Shown here: positions 5,503-6,013 of the stretch, piece by piece
Layout of the letters: each line of letters opens with the position of its first letter
How positions within the stretch are numbered: position 1 is the first letter of the stretch
From: Opitutales bacterium
Lineage (GTDB): Bacteria; Verrucomicrobiota; Verrucomicrobiia; Opitutales; Intestinicryptomonadaceae
Direction: 5' to 3'
Assembly: GCA_017633865.1 (NCBI GenBank)
Contig: JAGBOM010000178.1
Location: 1-6,013 of the forward strand
Length of the DNA stretch: 6,013 bases
Notes under the pieces: generated by a model
Told to the model about the DNA's origin: nothing
Databases searched by the model: none
What the model saw: only the letters and a program-made list of their open reading frames with translations
Made by a program: the position numbers and the translations under genes

Positions 5503-6013
5503 ATGCAGGCTAACAATTTAAAAAACGCGGAAAGCCCTATAAAAAAAGCCAAAGAGCTTTTGGCCCGCGGCGATGTTTGCGCCGCGCTTCAAGAATTAAA
5601 GCTCCAAAAGCCCCGCGCCGTTTCCGACTACAACTTCGCGCTCAAGCTTTCCAAAACCGCGGCGAAAATAATCGGGGCGGACTCCCAAAATTCGCTCGGC
5701 CTAAAAAAGGCGAAAATCGCCCTGCTATCGTCGTCGTCGACAAATTTTTTGGAGCCCCTTCTCGGATACTTTTTCGCCGCATGCGATATTAACGCGGAGG
5801 CGCGGAGCGGCGGCTTCGGCAACTGGAAACAAGACATCCTAAACCCGAATTCCTGGCTCGCCGATTTCAGCCCCGACGCGGTTATTATCGCCGCGAATTA
5901 CCGCGACGCCCCCTTAAAGGCTTTCTCGGAAGACCCCGAGGCGGAGGCGGCAAAAATCGCGGACGATTTCGAGTCGCTCTGGCGGAGCCTCAAAATGCGC
6001 GCGCCAAAAGCCG
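5503..6013 (+). CDS. FkbH-like HAD-IIIC protein, N-terminal part
   Basis: The first 170 residues of a protein that runs off the window; family members are about 350-650 aa. Residues 12-58 are helical (KKAKELLARGDVCAALQEL), like the N-terminal helical region of many FkbH proteins. Residues 71-131 match the FkbH N-terminal domain: KIALLSSSSTNFLEPLL, then GGFGNWKQDILNPNSWLADF and SPDAVIIAA. The catalytic HAD domain with its DxD motif should lie downstream and is not visible. Characterised members dephosphorylate 1,3-bisphosphoglycerate and load the glyceryl unit on an ACP; others of the HAD-IIIC group are uncharacterised. The ACP gene seven bases upstream is the obvious partner. The ATG at 5503 is the first start after the ACP stop and has no Shine-Dalgarno sequence. 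Identification rests on motifs recalled by eye. Confidence 0.8.
   Translation, partial: MQANNLKNAESPIKKAKELLARGDVCAALQELKLQKPRAVSDYNFALKLSKTAAKIIGADSQNSLGLKKAKIALLSSSSTNFLEPLLGYFFAACDINAEARSGGFGNWKQDILNPNSWLADFSPDAVIIAANYRDAPLKAFSEDPEAEAAKIADDFESLWRSLKMRAPKA

Overview
The window looks like part of a bacterial surface-polysaccharide (O-antigen, capsule or exopolysaccharide) or glycoconjugate locus from a moderately GC-rich, probably Gram-negative bacterium. The GDP-L-fucose genes, the PglD/NeuD-type acyltransferase and the small acyl-ACP genes suggest this. The lineage cannot be fixed from the sequence. None of the eight starts has a convincing Shine-Dalgarno sequence, which is typical of Bacteroidota and some other phyla. 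The one good promoter candidate, however, is of the TTGACA/TAtaAT type rather than the Bacteroidota TAnnTTTG type, so I leave the phylum open.

Layout. (1) Positions 1-1770, minus strand: gmd (GDP-mannose 4,6-dehydratase) followed by fcl (GDP-L-fucose synthase, cut by the window edge). They are coupled by a TAATG stop/start overlap and turn GDP-mannose into GDP-L-fucose. (2) Positions 1771-2028: a 258-bp non-coding block with a GC-rich terminator, a second strong hairpin and two related AT-rich palindromes, each carrying a perfect minus-strand TATAAT. (3) Positions 2029-3652, minus strand: a tight operon of acyl carrier protein, SDR oxidoreductase and left-handed beta-helix acyltransferase, with 5-bp gaps. 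(4) Positions 3653-3765: a divergent promoter region. (5) Positions 3766-6013, plus strand: ketoacyl-ACP synthase III, VOC/glyoxalase-fold protein, a second acyl carrier protein and the N-terminal part of an FkbH-like HAD protein (cut by the window edge), with gaps of 1, 22 and 7 bp.

How the genes may work together (inference). The seven genes of regions 3 and 5 look like a self-contained pathway that builds a short acyl group on a carrier protein and hands it to a sugar. FkbH-like proteins load a glyceryl unit from 1,3-bisphosphoglycerate onto an ACP. KAS III proteins form a C-C bond or transfer an acyl group. A FabG-like SDR reduces a ketone. VOC proteins can epimerise an alpha-carbon. PglD/NeuD proteins acylate nucleotide-activated amino sugars. 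A KAS III/ACP/FkbH trio is also the core of tetronate biosynthesis. Seeing it beside GDP-fucose genes, with a VOC protein and a sugar acyltransferase, is the most interesting feature here. I cannot tell from sequence alone which acyl group is made or which sugar receives it.

I saw no tRNA, rRNA, CRISPR array, insertion sequence or attachment site.
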